DNA of 45,329 bases from an uncultured Prevotella sp. Its GTDB lineage: Bacteria > Bacteroidota > Bacteroidia > Bacteroidales > Bacteroidaceae. The notes beneath the pieces were generated by a model, which was given only the letters and a program-made list of their open reading frames with translations, was not told where the DNA came from and did not search any database. The stretch covers positions 1 to 45,329 of the forward strand of contig OMZM01000013.1 of NCBI GenBank assembly GCA_900315545.1, in the 5' to 3' direction. Below, piece after piece: positions 24,874 to 33,540 of the stretch (the stretch's first letter is position 1; each line of letters begins with the position of its first letter). The translations under genes and the position numbers were made by a program.

Positions 24874-26037
24874 TTATTTTTTCAGTATCAACATTATAAT
24901 TTTCAGTGCCATGTCGAAGAAAACAATCTTGGCGTTGGCATTTTGTCCTATATCTCTGTAGCATCGTGACAGCAGTTCTTGTATTTCGATGACGTTTTTC
25001 TCGTTGATGAACGGTGAGAAACGCTTTGTAAAGTTTTCCTCTTCCAGTGTCATGTACGACAGTTCCGGTATGTGGAAGTTGTACATAAAGCTCTCTCTTG
25101 TCATTCGTTGGAAGTACAGTAGCAGTCTTTTCTGCTGTTCTCGTCCCATCGATGCTATTCCGTCGCTCCACTGGCGCAGGTCGGCTATTCTGCGTTCGTA
25201 TGCTTTTCTCATCAGCGTTATGAACAGGTTAAGGAATTCCTTGTTCTCGCTGTCGGCATCAAGTTCGGCTATTGCCTTTGCCCAGCTTCCGTTGCTTATG
25301 CGTGCAATCCTGTGTGCCGTTTCCTGGTCCAGTCCGCGTCGCTCTTGCAGTGCAGCCTCTATTGTCGGCGTGTCGATGCGCGGTATGTCGATGCGCTGTG
25401 TTCGGCTCCTTATTGTTTCGAGCAGTTTTTCCGGCTCTTCCGAAGCCATGATGAAAACAGTCTGCTGTGGCGGTTCTTCCAGAACCTTCAGAAGTTTGTT
25501 TGCGCTGGTGCCGTTCATGCGTTCGGGCAGCCATATTATAGACACCTTGTAGCCTCCCTGACTCGATTTCAGAGCAAGTTTCTTCGACAGTTCGTCGCTT
25601 TCTGCTCCTGTGATGATGGCTTGTTGGTTTTCTGCCTTCATCATTTCCATCCATTCGTTTATAGTGAAGTATGGTCCCGACTCCAGCATCTGTCGCCATT
25701 CTTTGGCATAGTCGTTGCTCACGGGCTGTCTTTCCGAGGGCCATCCTTTCGGCTTAATCGTGGGATAAGTGAACAGCAAGTCGGGGTGTTCCATCTTGCG
25801 TAGCATTGCCATTTGTCGTGCGGCATGTTCCGACTGCGGATTTTCCTCTGCTTCATGTCCGCCGAGAATATATGTCGCCAGCGACATGGCAAGTGCCATT
25901 TTGCCGAAGCCTTGACCTCCGCAGAGCAGCAATGCGTTTGGTATGCGTCCGTCGTCTACGAGCGAGCGCAAGCGATTGATGGCTTTTTCCTGTCCTATTA
26001 CTTCGTCAAATCCCATTGCGATTATTTTTTGAAACAT
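24874..26037 (-). CDS. holB: DNA polymerase III delta-prime subunit
   Basis: Clamp-loader subunit of 387 residues. Early family segment EVIGQEKAINRLRSLVDDGRI, P-loop-like GGQGFGKMALAMSLA (G40-K46, Met in place of Thr/Ser), the VSIIWLPERMNGTSANKLLK sensor stretch and VLEEPPQQTVFIMASEEPEKLLETIRSRTQ typical of HolB/DnaX clamp loaders. A second in-frame ATG at 26016 (MGFDEVIGQ) aligns better with family N termini and is an alternative start. The degenerate P-loop suggests weak or no ATP hydrolysis, as in other delta-prime subunits. It opens a leftward run with ricT, gldH and the RsmF-like gene. Confidence 0.93.
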   Translation of the reverse strand: MFQKIIAMGFDEVIGQEKAINRLRSLVDDGRIPNALLLCGGQGFGKMALAMSLATYILGGHEAEENPQSEHAARQMAMLRKMEHPDLLFTYPTIKPKGWPSERQPVSNDYAKEWRQMLESGPYFTINEWMEMMKAENQQAIITGAESDELSKKLALKSSQGGYKVSIIWLPERMNGTSANKLLKVLEEPPQQTVFIMASEEPEKLLETIRSRTQRIDIPRIDTPTIEAALQERRGLDQETAHRIARISNGSWAKAIAELDADSENKEFLNLFITLMRKAYERRIADLRQWSDGIASMGREQQKRLLLYFQRMTRESFMYNFHIPELSYMTLEEENFTKRFSPFINEKNVIEIQELLSRCYRDIGQNANAKIVFFDMALKIIMLILKK

Positions 26038-26074
26038 GGCACTGCCGTCAGTGCATATATACTATTTCAACCTG

Positions 26075-26082
26075 CAAAGATA
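26075..26082 (-). promoter_or_regulatory. -7 box TATCTTTG of holB
   Basis: Minus-strand consensus match 37 bases before the first holB ATG; no strong -33 element. Confidence 0.55.
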
Positions 26083-26182
26083 CTAAAAACTTTTTATATC
26101 GTTGCCGATTGTCGAAAAAAACACATTATTATTTCATAATAGTCGTGGCGATATGTGTTTGCGGACGGTGCTTTGGTGCATG

Positions 26183-26246
26183 AAAAAACCGTTTGCCGGT
26201 AGCGTTGCTGATTGCTCGTGTGCGTTGCAGCGCGTGTGGCAAACGG
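26183..26246 (-). terminator. Terminator of the PorE-like gene
   Basis: Outer stem CCGTTTGCC / GGCAAACGG with nested pairing in the loop, followed by a TTTTTT run on the minus strand, about 20 bases past the stop at 26268. Confidence 0.75.
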
Positions 26247-26267
26247 TGTGTATGTCGCCTGGCGGGT

Positions 26268-28343
26268 TTAGAAGTCGATGTCGAAGAATTCCTCGTCTTC
26301 CTCCAGTTCCTGTTTCTTTGGCTTTGGTGGATTCTTCAGTTTGCCGTCCTTGTCGAACATTCCGTATGTTGTTCGCAGCACGATGAATTCTGTCCGTCGG
26401 TTCAGCTGGTTAGCCGTTTCCTGCTTGTCTTTGTCGAGTTTCTTTATGAAATCTTCTGTCAGCACGTCGTTTTCCTTAAGCCAGTTGTATTTCTCGGTCA
26501 GTTTTTTCCTTATGGTCTTTGGCTTTTCCTTGCCATATCCGCGTGGGGTCAGTCGGTCTTTGCTTATTCCTTTGGCTATCAGGTAGTTCACTACCGTTTC
26601 TGCGCGTCGCTGCGACAGTCGCTTGTTGTATTGTGCCGAGCCTTTGTAGTCGCAGTGTGCGCTCAGTTCTATGGTAACGTTAGGGTTTTCGTTCAGCAGT
26701 TTCACGAGTTCGTCGAGTGCTGCTGCCGATTCCGGTCGCAGTGTAGCCTTGTCGAAATCGTAGAAGATGTTGTCTATCATCACAGGCACCGTTATGCTCG
26801 GCAGTGGGAATTGCAGCACGTATTCCTGCGATTCCTCCACTTCGCCTACGCGCAGTTCCTGCTTGTGGTTCAGGTATCCTTTGCACGAGGCGAGGAAAAT
26901 GTAGTCTACGTTTGGCTTTATCACCTGTTCAAATGAGCCGTCGCCCTTGACGCTGAGCTTCACGTTTGTGCCGTCGTTGCCTACCATGTAGACCTGTGCC
27001 GCCGGCAGTTCGTAGCCTTCCAGTTCGTAAACCCATCCCTTGACCGACTGTACTATCTCCGGATTTTCAAACGAATAGATGTGGTCCCATCCGCGTCCGT
27101 CGCCTCGATTCGACGAGAAGAAGCCTCGATTGAACGGTCCTTCAAAGGTCATTCCGAAGTCGTCGCCCTGCGAGTTGAGTGGAAATCCCGGATGTTCCAG
27201 CTGATATTTGCCGTTTGTTCCTACTGTTGCTATGAATATGTCGAGTCCTCCGAGTCCCTGATGTCCGTCGCTCGAGAAGTAGAGGTCGCCGTTAGGTCTG
27301 AATGTTGGGAAGCATTCGTTGCCCGAAGTGTTTATCGGTGCTCCCAGATTTTCCACTCCTCCGTATCCGTTAGGCACTATTCTCACTCGCCAGATGTCGA
27401 GTCCGCCCATTCCGCCTGGCATGTCCGACGTGAAGTATAGCCAGTGTCCGTCTGGCGATACTGCCGGATGTGCGAAGCTGGATAGTGTGTCGCGCGAGAG
27501 GGGCACTTCCACAGGCTTGCTCCATGCTGCGTCGCTGCGGTTCGACTTCACTATCTGTGCGTAGCGAGGGTAGGAGGGATCGGTCTTGCATTGTGTCAGA
27601 AACATCTCGCGCTGGTCAACAGAGAAGCAGCAGGCGCCCTCGTCGAAGTCGCTGTTCAGTCCCGATTCTATCTGCTGTGGCTTGCTCCATTTGCCCTTGT
27701 CGTCTTTCTGCGAGAAGAATATGTCGCCTGCCTTTGCGCCCGTTATGCCCGAAACCTCGTCGCCCTGAGCCTCGTTGCGTGTCGACGTGAAGTAGAGTTG
27801 GTCGTGCTGGTCGCCGAAGAGCATGGGCGAATAGTCGGCGCGTCGCGAGTTGAAGATGTCCATTTTCTTCACTGTGTAGCGCGAGCCGTCCTTCTTCCAT
27901 TTGGCTGCCTGCTGTGCCGACTTCAGTCCTTCGCGTGCCAATGTGTTTTTGGGCATCGAGTCGAGCACCATCTTAAACTCCTTTTCCGCCTCCTTATAGT
28001 TGCCGTTTCTCATCAGCTGACGGGCAAAGTCGAGGTGTGTCAGCGTGCTGTCCTGCTCGTAGCGTATGACGTTTCGGTAAGCCGCGATGGCTTTCTGCGT
28101 AGAGTTTATGCGGTCGTAGCAGTAAGCCAGCTTGCCCGAAATCTGCCCGCGCTTCTGGCGCTCCTTAGGAGGTGTCTTAGAGTAGGCTTGCTTAAACTGT
28201 GTGGCAGCGTCGTAGTATTCGCCGATAGCGAGATATTTCTCTGCCTTCTTCAGGTTTTTCTCTGCGCCGCAGGACACGAGCAGCAGGCTGAGAATGGCGA
28301 TGGCTGAGCACGCCAGTGATATATTTCTGTAGCGGTAAGTCAT
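26268..28343 (-). CDS. PorE-like OmpA-family lipoprotein (TPR, beta-propeller, CRD, OmpA_C)
   Basis: Lipoprotein of 691 residues from the preferred ATG at 28343, giving signal MTYRYRNISLACSAIAILSL and lipobox LVSC. Domains in order: TPR-like repeats (AEKYLAIGEYYDAATQFKQA and onward), a PD40/WD40-type propeller (YFTSTRNEAQGDEVSG, HWLYFTSDMPGG, GDLYFSSDGHQGLGG, RGFFSSNRGDGRGWD), a carboxypeptidase-regulatory-like domain (QSVKGWVYELEGYELPAAQV), and OmpA_C (FDFDKATLRPESAAALDELV-like, ELSAHCDYKGSAQYNKRLSQ) for peptidoglycan binding. This architecture matches PorE of the type IX secretion system. A longer frame from 28430 is possible and would add 29 basic residues. Confidence 0.82.
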   Translation of the reverse strand: MTYRYRNISLACSAIAILSLLLVSCGAEKNLKKAEKYLAIGEYYDAATQFKQAYSKTPPKERQKRGQISGKLAYCYDRINSTQKAIAAYRNVIRYEQDSTLTHLDFARQLMRNGNYKEAEKEFKMVLDSMPKNTLAREGLKSAQQAAKWKKDGSRYTVKKMDIFNSRRADYSPMLFGDQHDQLYFTSTRNEAQGDEVSGITGAKAGDIFFSQKDDKGKWSKPQQIESGLNSDFDEGACCFSVDQREMFLTQCKTDPSYPRYAQIVKSNRSDAAWSKPVEVPLSRDTLSSFAHPAVSPDGHWLYFTSDMPGGMGGLDIWRVRIVPNGYGGVENLGAPINTSGNECFPTFRPNGDLYFSSDGHQGLGGLDIFIATVGTNGKYQLEHPGFPLNSQGDDFGMTFEGPFNRGFFSSNRGDGRGWDHIYSFENPEIVQSVKGWVYELEGYELPAAQVYMVGNDGTNVKLSVKGDGSFEQVIKPNVDYIFLASCKGYLNHKQELRVGEVEESQEYVLQFPLPSITVPVMIDNIFYDFDKATLRPESAAALDELVKLLNENPNVTIELSAHCDYKGSAQYNKRLSQRRAETVVNYLIAKGISKDRLTPRGYGKEKPKTIRKKLTEKYNWLKENDVLTEDFIKKLDKDKQETANQLNRRTEFIVLRTTYGMFDKDGKLKNPPKPKKQELEEDEEFFDIDF

Positions 28344-28443
28344 TGCATTGTGTATTTTTAATACAAAACGCGAAACTCTCCGTTTTATTGTGTTTCGACG
28401 CCGCATATCGTTTTCGCCGTTGTTTTCCATTGCCAGCCGACGG

Positions 28444-28451
28444 CAAAGTTA
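28444..28451 (-). promoter_or_regulatory. -7 box TAACTTTG of the PorE-like gene
   Basis: Minus-strand TAnnTTTG match abutting the left edge of repeat copy C, so the repeat supplies the sequence just upstream of this promoter. Confidence 0.5.
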
Positions 28452-28903
28452 TAATCAATTTTGGCTCGTTTACTGTCGCGAGAATGCCCGCGAAAGTCGT
28501 TTTTGAAATCAAAGGTGCAAAATACGCGAGTATTTCGCGTGTAAGCGTAACGGTCTGATAGTCAGTGTGATAGTGCGAAATATGGTCGGTTTGTGCGCTA
28601 AATACAAGTGTTAAAATTGTCAAAGAGTATGTTTGAGATTGTCAAACACACTGTTTGAGGAGGTCAGACACGGTGTTTGAGGGTGTCAAACTATATGTTC
28701 TGCAAGCCAAAACAGTAGAAACAGACGTGTCAAAGATGCTCTTTGACAATTTTAACACTTATGTTTGACCTCGAATTTTGCATATTTTTGCAGTCTGAAA
28801 GGTTTGTTTGCATCTCTTTTGCGAGTTTTTCCCTGTCAAAATTTTTCATACTTTTTCGTCCCGAAAGAAAATCCGGATGAGTTTGGCACACTTTTTGCTG
28901 TGA
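28451..28903 (+). repeat. Dispersed intergenic element, copy C
   Basis: Plus-strand copy, closest to copy D. The left module is as in the others (ATAATCAATTTTGG, CGCGAGAATGCCCGCGAAAG, ATACGCGAGTATTTCGC). The centre has a perfect 22-bp inverted repeat, 28606-28627 with 28739-28760, enclosing tandem TGTTTGA-type words. The right module has TTTTTCCCTGTCAAAA, TTTTCATACTTTTTCGTCC and GAGTTTGGCACACTTTTTG. A -7 type box TATTTTTG lies at 28783-28790. It points towards the symporter gene. Confidence 0.9.
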
Positions 28904-29045
28904 GAAAAAATCCACCTGTAAAATAACGTATCTTTAGTCGGAAAAACGTAAACAAGTTTTGGCTTTTGCCCGCATTTCATACATTCCCACTGCCCGACAC
29001 AATAAATTTATCAATTTATATTCACTCTCTTATTCATATTTTTCG

Positions 29046-29053
29046 TACTTTTG
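29046..29053 (+). promoter_or_regulatory. -7 box TACTTTTG of the symporter gene
   Basis: Lies 30 bases before ATG 29084. Because it overlaps the TTG of a longer frame at 29051, it argues for the ATG start. Confidence 0.65.
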
Positions 29054-29083
29054 CAGGCGAAAAACATAAAAATAAGCAAACGT

Positions 29084-30577
29084 ATGACTTCTTCTGTCCA
29101 TATTCTCGGAGTATTGCTGACAGTGGCACTGCTGCTGGCAGTCAGTTGGCTTTCGGGACGCAATGTCAGGGATGCCCGCAGTTTCATGACTGGAGGCACG
29201 TCTGGCACGTGGATGGTCGGGGGCGCACTGCTCGGCACAATGGCAGGCGGACAGTCCACCATAGGCACCGCACAGCTGGCGTTCTGCTACGGGCTGTCGG
29301 CATGGTGGTTTACGCTCGGTGCAGCCATAGGATGCCTGTTGCTGGGCTACGCCTATGCCGGACCGCTGCGACGGAGCGGATGTACGACGCTGCTCGAGAT
29401 AGTTCGCAGCGAATATGGACGCCGAGCCGAAACCATAGGGTCGGTGCTCTGCATGGTCGGCATCTTCATCAGCATCGTCTCGCAGGTGCTCTCGTCGGGC
29501 GCCATGATAAGCAGTTTCTTCAGCATACCCATGCTGTGGGCATCCATAGCAGGCGCAGTGCTGATACTGCTGCTCGTCTTCTTCGGAGGCATACGCAGTG
29601 CCGGAGTGAGCGGATTGGTGAAACTGATACTCCTATATTTCAGCTCGCTGGCAGCCGGAGCCATCGTCTGGCACATTGGCGGAGGCATAGACGGACTGCG
29701 CAGCGGTGTGGAAACAATATATCAGTCGGACACGCTGACCCGTATTGGCAGCCTGCCCGACATCGAGAGCATACACCATCGCTACGGCAGCCTGGTGGCT
29801 CGAGGCGTCATGAAAGACTTGGGCGGATGCCTGTCGCTGGTGCTTGGCGTAGTGTCTACGCAGACCTATGCACAGTGTATATGGTCGGCATCTACAACAC
29901 GACACGCCCGCCGCGGTGCGCTGATATGCGCCTTCAGCCTCCCGCTCATAGGAGCAGCCTGCACACTCGTAGGCATATACATGCGCGGACATTATATTAC
30001 TGCCGACGAATGGGCAGCCATGCAGCAGGCAGGCGAGACACTGCCCGACGGGATAGGCATAATAGAAAACTCGGCTCAGGCTTTCCCAGCCTTCATACTG
30101 GGACATCTGCCCTCGTGGCTGGGCGGCATCATGCTCGGAACACTGCTCATCAACATTCTGGGCTGTGGCAGCGGACTGTCGCTCGGAGCAGCAACGATAC
30201 TCGTGCGCGACGTCTACGGAAACCTGACGCGCAAGGCTTCGCAGTGGTCGCAACTGGCAGAGACACGGCTCTCAATAGTCATCATACTCGTTGTGGCTGT
30301 CGTCTGTGCCATGATGTGGAACAATTCCTTCATCAACGATCTTGGCTTCCTGTCGCTCGGATTGCGTGCCGTGTCGATACTTTTCCCACTCAGCCTTGCA
30401 CTGTGGATGCCCAAACGCTTTGCAGCAAGCCGCATACTGACAGCCATGCCGGTAGGAGTAGCAGCCATGCTGGCAGCCAAGACACTGTCAATGCCAGGCG
30501 ATGCAGTCTACTATGGACTCGCCGTAGAACTGTCGTACATACTCATCCCTACAGGAAAGAAAGCCGCCAAACAATGA
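29084..30577 (+). CDS. Sodium:solute symporter family transporter
   Basis: Inner-membrane secondary transporter of 497 residues (SSS/SLC5 fold) with about 13 predicted helices. Family features: N-terminal LLLAVSWLSGRNVRDARSFM, then GALLGTMAGGQSTIGTAQLAF (the sodium-site helix 1 region), GCTTLLEIVRSEYGRRAET, SLVLGVVSTQTYAQCIWSA and GCGSGLSLGAATILVRDVYG. The substrate cannot be read from sequence; related proteins carry sugars, proline, pantothenate or iodide. The ATG at 29084 is chosen because the -7 box overlaps the upstream TTG. Repeat copy C lies about 180 bases before it. It is a single-gene unit with no terminator recognised. Confidence 0.9.
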   Translation: MTSSVHILGVLLTVALLLAVSWLSGRNVRDARSFMTGGTSGTWMVGGALLGTMAGGQSTIGTAQLAFCYGLSAWWFTLGAAIGCLLLGYAYAGPLRRSGCTTLLEIVRSEYGRRAETIGSVLCMVGIFISIVSQVLSSGAMISSFFSIPMLWASIAGAVLILLLVFFGGIRSAGVSGLVKLILLYFSSLAAGAIVWHIGGGIDGLRSGVETIYQSDTLTRIGSLPDIESIHHRYGSLVARGVMKDLGGCLSLVLGVVSTQTYAQCIWSASTTRHARRGALICAFSLPLIGAACTLVGIYMRGHYITADEWAAMQQAGETLPDGIGIIENSAQAFPAFILGHLPSWLGGIMLGTLLINILGCGSGLSLGAATILVRDVYGNLTRKASQWSQLAETRLSIVIILVVAVVCAMMWNNSFINDLGFLSLGLRAVSILFPLSLALWMPKRFAASRILTAMPVGVAAMLAAKTLSMPGDAVYYGLAVELSYILIPTGKKAAKQ

Positions 30578-30655
30578 CAGCACCAACGTATAAAGAGGAA
30601 AAAACAGCACGGCAACCATTAAAATAGCAATAAAAACTAAATTTTATGCTTTTAT

Positions 30656-30686
30656 TTTGCATATTCGGCTATAATGGTTATCTTTG
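30656..30686 (+). promoter_or_regulatory. Promoter of the glutamine synthetase gene
   Basis: TTTG (30656-30659), 19 bases, then TATCTTTG (30679-30686), 36 bases before ATG 30723. It also rules out the upstream TTG as start. Confidence 0.75.
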
Positions 30687-30722
30687 CAACAAAATATAAA
30701 ATTTAATATTAAAGAAAACATA

Positions 30723-32228
30723 ATGACAAACAAGGAACTAATGTTGAATGCTAACCCAGTAGTAGCATTCTTGCAGAAACCGGCTTCAGAATTTACAAAA
30801 GCCGACATTATCAAGTATGTCACAGAGAATGACATAAAGATGGTTAACTTCATGTATCCAGGCGGCGACGGCAAGTTGAAGACACTAAACTTCGTCATCA
30901 CAAACCTCGACTATCTTGAAACAATCCTCACTTGCGGTGAGCGCGTAGACGGCTCAAGCCTCTTCTCGTTCATACAGGCAGGCAGCTCAGACCTCTATGT
31001 ACTGCCGCGCTTCTCTACGGCATTCGTCGATCCATTCGCCGAAATACCGACAATATGCATGCTTTGCTCATATTTCGACAAAGACGGAAACCCACTTGAG
31101 TCTTCACCGGAACACACACTGTGGAAGGCTTGCGAGGCTTTCCGCAAGGTAACAGGCATGGAATTCCATGCAATGGGCGAGCTGGAATACTACGTTATAC
31201 AGGAAGACGAAAAGATGTTCCCTGCCGTTGACCAGCGCGGATACCATGAGTCGGCTCCTTACGCAAAGGCTAACGAGTTCCGTCAGCAGTGCATGCAGTA
31301 CATCGCGCAGGCTGGTGGACAGATAAAATACGGACACTCGGAAGTAGGAAACTTCTGCCAGAACGGACTCAACTACGAGCAGAACGAAATAGAATTCCTG
31401 CCAGTGAAGGCTGAACTCGCTGCCGACCAGCTGACCATCGCCAAGTGGATTATACGCAATCTCGGCTATCAGTATGGCTACGACATAACTTTCGCACCGA
31501 AAATCACTACAGGCAAGGCAGGCTCAGGTCTGCACATTCACATGAGAATGATGAAAGACGGCAAGAACCAGATGCTCGACAACGGCGTACTGAGCAAGGA
31601 CGCACGCCGCATGATAGCAGGCATGATGGAACTGGCACCAAGCATTACGGCTTTCGGAAACAAGAATCCGATGAGCTACTTCCGCCTCGTGCCGCATCAG
31701 GAAGCACCTACCAACGTATGCTGGGGCGACCGCAACCGCTCAGTTCTCGTTCGCGTGCCGTTAGGATGGGCTGCCGACGTAGACATGAGCCAGAAGGCTA
31801 ACCCGCTCGAAGCGCGTTCTGGATACGACACATCAAGCAAGCAGACTGTGGAAATGCGCTCGCCGGACGGCTCGGCTGACGTTTACCAGCTCATCGCAGG
31901 TCTCTGCGTGGCTTGCCGTCATGGCTTCGAGATGGAGAATGCGCTCGAACTCGCAGAAAAGACATACGTCAACGTGAACATCCACGCTGCTGAAAATGCA
32001 GACAAACTGGCACAGCTCGCATGCCTGCCAGACAGTTGCGAGGCTTCAGCCGACTGCCTCGACAAGCAGCGCAAGGTGTTCGAGGAGCACGGAGTGTTCT
32101 CTCCGGCAATGATAGACGGTATCATCAAGCAGCTCCGCTCATTCGGAGACAAGACTCTGCGTGCTGATATCGAAAACAAGCCAGAGGAAATTCAGAAGCT
32201 CGTCGACAAGTACTTCCACTGCGGATAG
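30723..32228 (+). CDS. glnA: Glutamine synthetase (type I-like)
   Basis: Cytoplasmic ammonia-assimilating enzyme of 501 residues joining glutamate and ammonium with ATP. Catalytic signatures: MGELEYYVI (metal-binding Glu pair), AGSGLHIHMRMM (GxGxHxH ATP/metal loop), NKNPMSYFRLVPHQEAPTNV and GDRNRSVLVRVP (substrate arginines), and EMRSPDGSADVYQLIA. The N-terminal beta-grasp domain is around residues 20-110 (VNFMYPGGDGKLKTLNFVI). No adenylation motif of the NLYDLP type was seen, so control may differ from enterobacterial enzymes. Far shorter than the 700-residue type III enzyme. It is a monocistronic unit ending at a hairpin. Confidence 0.94.
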   Translation: MTNKELMLNANPVVAFLQKPASEFTKADIIKYVTENDIKMVNFMYPGGDGKLKTLNFVITNLDYLETILTCGERVDGSSLFSFIQAGSSDLYVLPRFSTAFVDPFAEIPTICMLCSYFDKDGNPLESSPEHTLWKACEAFRKVTGMEFHAMGELEYYVIQEDEKMFPAVDQRGYHESAPYAKANEFRQQCMQYIAQAGGQIKYGHSEVGNFCQNGLNYEQNEIEFLPVKAELAADQLTIAKWIIRNLGYQYGYDITFAPKITTGKAGSGLHIHMRMMKDGKNQMLDNGVLSKDARRMIAGMMELAPSITAFGNKNPMSYFRLVPHQEAPTNVCWGDRNRSVLVRVPLGWAADVDMSQKANPLEARSGYDTSSKQTVEMRSPDGSADVYQLIAGLCVACRHGFEMENALELAEKTYVNVNIHAAENADKLAQLACLPDSCEASADCLDKQRKVFEEHGVFSPAMIDGIIKQLRSFGDKTLRADIENKPEEIQKLVDKYFHCG

Positions 32229-32242
32229 TATCTGAAATCAAT

Positions 32243-32326
32243 GGGATAGTATGACTCCTTAACGGGACAATACATCTCCTTGATAAGAAAATACAACTCT
32301 TTGATTTTGACAATACAGCTCAATCC
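32243..32326 (+). repeat. Four imperfect 21-bp tandem units after glnA
   Basis: Units at 32243, 32264, 32285 and 32306 share the pattern ATA-C-A--ACTC-TTGAT with a period of exactly 21 bases. The last unit overlaps the left arm of the terminator. No frame here looks like a gene; the reverse strand reads as a heptad-like repeat. Confidence 0.6.
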
Positions 32327-32370
32327 AGTTTCGCTGCGTAGATTTCTGCGCGTGAAACTGGATTGCTTTA
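32321..32370 (+). terminator. Terminator of glnA
   Basis: Perfect 12-bp stem CAATCCAGTTTC / GAAACTGGATTG with a 21-base loop, followed by CTTTATATAT. Confidence 0.75.
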
Positions 32371-32412
32371 TATATATAATATAAGGTATAGCATGTTTTT
32401 CGGTGCTTATTC

Positions 32413-32444
32413 TTTGGCGTTTTGCATGAAAAAAGGTATCTTTG
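32413..32444 (+). promoter_or_regulatory. Promoter of the hydrolase-nucleotidase fusion gene
   Basis: TTTG (32413-32416), 20 bases, then TATCTTTG (32437-32444), 39 bases before the ATG. Confidence 0.75.
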
Positions 32445-32483
32445 CGGTAGTATTTCAAATGCAGATAAATAAGCAAAACAAAA

Positions 32484-33491
32484 ATGGAAAACCAATATAT
32501 CAAGCAGTTTCCAGACCTTATGAAGGGAAAGAAGGTCATGTATGTTCACGGTTTTGGCTCCAGTGGACAGTCTGGCACGGTAGGAAGGATGCGAGAGGTG
32601 ATGCCCAATGCCACTGTCATAGCTCCCGATTTGCCTGTCCGTCCGCAAGAGGCTCTCGCCCTGCTGCGCGATGTCTGCGAGCGTGAAAAGCCTGACCTGA
32701 TACTCGGAACGTCGATGGGTGGCATGTATGCCGAGATGCTTTATGGCTACGACCGCATACTGATAAACCCTGCTTTCGAGATAGGCGACACGATGGTGAG
32801 CCACAATATGGTAGGCAAGCAGACGTTCCAGAACCCGCGAGCCGACGGTGTGCAGGAGTTCATGGTTACTAAGGCGCTCGTCAAGGAGTATAAGGAGATG
32901 ACGCTGCAGAACTTTTCCGGCGTTACGGAAGACGAGAGCCTGCATCGCGTAACGGGACTTTTCGGCGATGAGGATACGCTGGTAGACACGCGCGACATGT
33001 TCTGCCGACACTACAAGCATGCCATCAGTTTCCATGGCGAGCACCGCATGAGCGACAAGAGTTTCATGCATTCCGTTCTGCCCGTCATACGCTGGTACGA
33101 CGACCGACAGCAAAGGCGCGAGCGTCCTATAATATATGTCAGCATCGATGCCTTGCGCGACAGGTATGGCAAGCCGCTGAGCAGCAGTCAGAAGACATTC
33201 CGCAGGCTTGCCGAGAGCTATGCCCTGTACGTCGTGGCACCTGCCGAGACTAATTCGGCAGACAGCATGCCGCTGGTTGTGGAGTGGGCTACAGAGTATA
33301 TTGGCGTGCTGGCTTACGACAGGGTGGTGTTCGCTGAAGATGTCGGACTGCTGTATGGCGACTATCTCGTGGCGCCGTCGAGCCTGCAGGGGGCCGACCG
33401 TTTCATGGGAACGCACATTGATTTCGGCAGCGATACGTTCAAGACGTGGGAGGAGACAAGCGAGTTTTTCGAGCGTCTGGGCGGTCAGTAA
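32484..33491 (+). CDS. YqiA/YcfP-type alpha/beta hydrolase fused to a degenerate nucleotidase-like domain
   Basis: Protein of 335 residues with two parts. Residues about 15-210 form a YqiA/YcfP-like alpha/beta hydrolase: KVMYVHGFGSSGQSG (oxyanion region), LILGTSMGGMYAEML (nucleophile Ser in GTSMGG) and SFHGEHRMSD near the end with the likely catalytic His. Residues about 215-335 resemble a 5'(3')-deoxyribonucleotidase (HAD class): YVSIDALRDRYG, DRVVFAEDVGLLYGDYLVA and FMGTHIDFGSDTF. The usual DMDG nucleophile is replaced by SIDA, so this half is probably inactive as a phosphatase. The second part, if correct, may bind a nucleotide or serve structure. It is flanked by a promoter and a two-way terminator. 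Confidence 0.72.
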   Translation: MENQYIKQFPDLMKGKKVMYVHGFGSSGQSGTVGRMREVMPNATVIAPDLPVRPQEALALLRDVCEREKPDLILGTSMGGMYAEMLYGYDRILINPAFEIGDTMVSHNMVGKQTFQNPRADGVQEFMVTKALVKEYKEMTLQNFSGVTEDESLHRVTGLFGDEDTLVDTRDMFCRHYKHAISFHGEHRMSDKSFMHSVLPVIRWYDDRQQRRERPIIYVSIDALRDRYGKPLSSSQKTFRRLAESYALYVVAPAETNSADSMPLVVEWATEYIGVLAYDRVVFAEDVGLLYGDYLVAPSSLQGADRFMGTHIDFGSDTFKTWEETSEFFERLGGQ

Positions 33492-33540
33492 TGCCGTCGT
33501 CGGCTGTTGCCTGGCAGGTTACACATTATATTATATATAG

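Noticed and set aside
29051-29083. TTG start of the symporter
   Set aside because: The TTG is part of the -7 box TACTTTTG, so it cannot lie inside the message; the ATG at 29084 is used. The same holds for the TTG at 30684 before glnA.
28966-30627. A 553-codon frame overlapping the symporter
   Set aside because: Out of frame with a clear 13-helix transporter and rich in Arg, His, Ala and Thr with no known domain.
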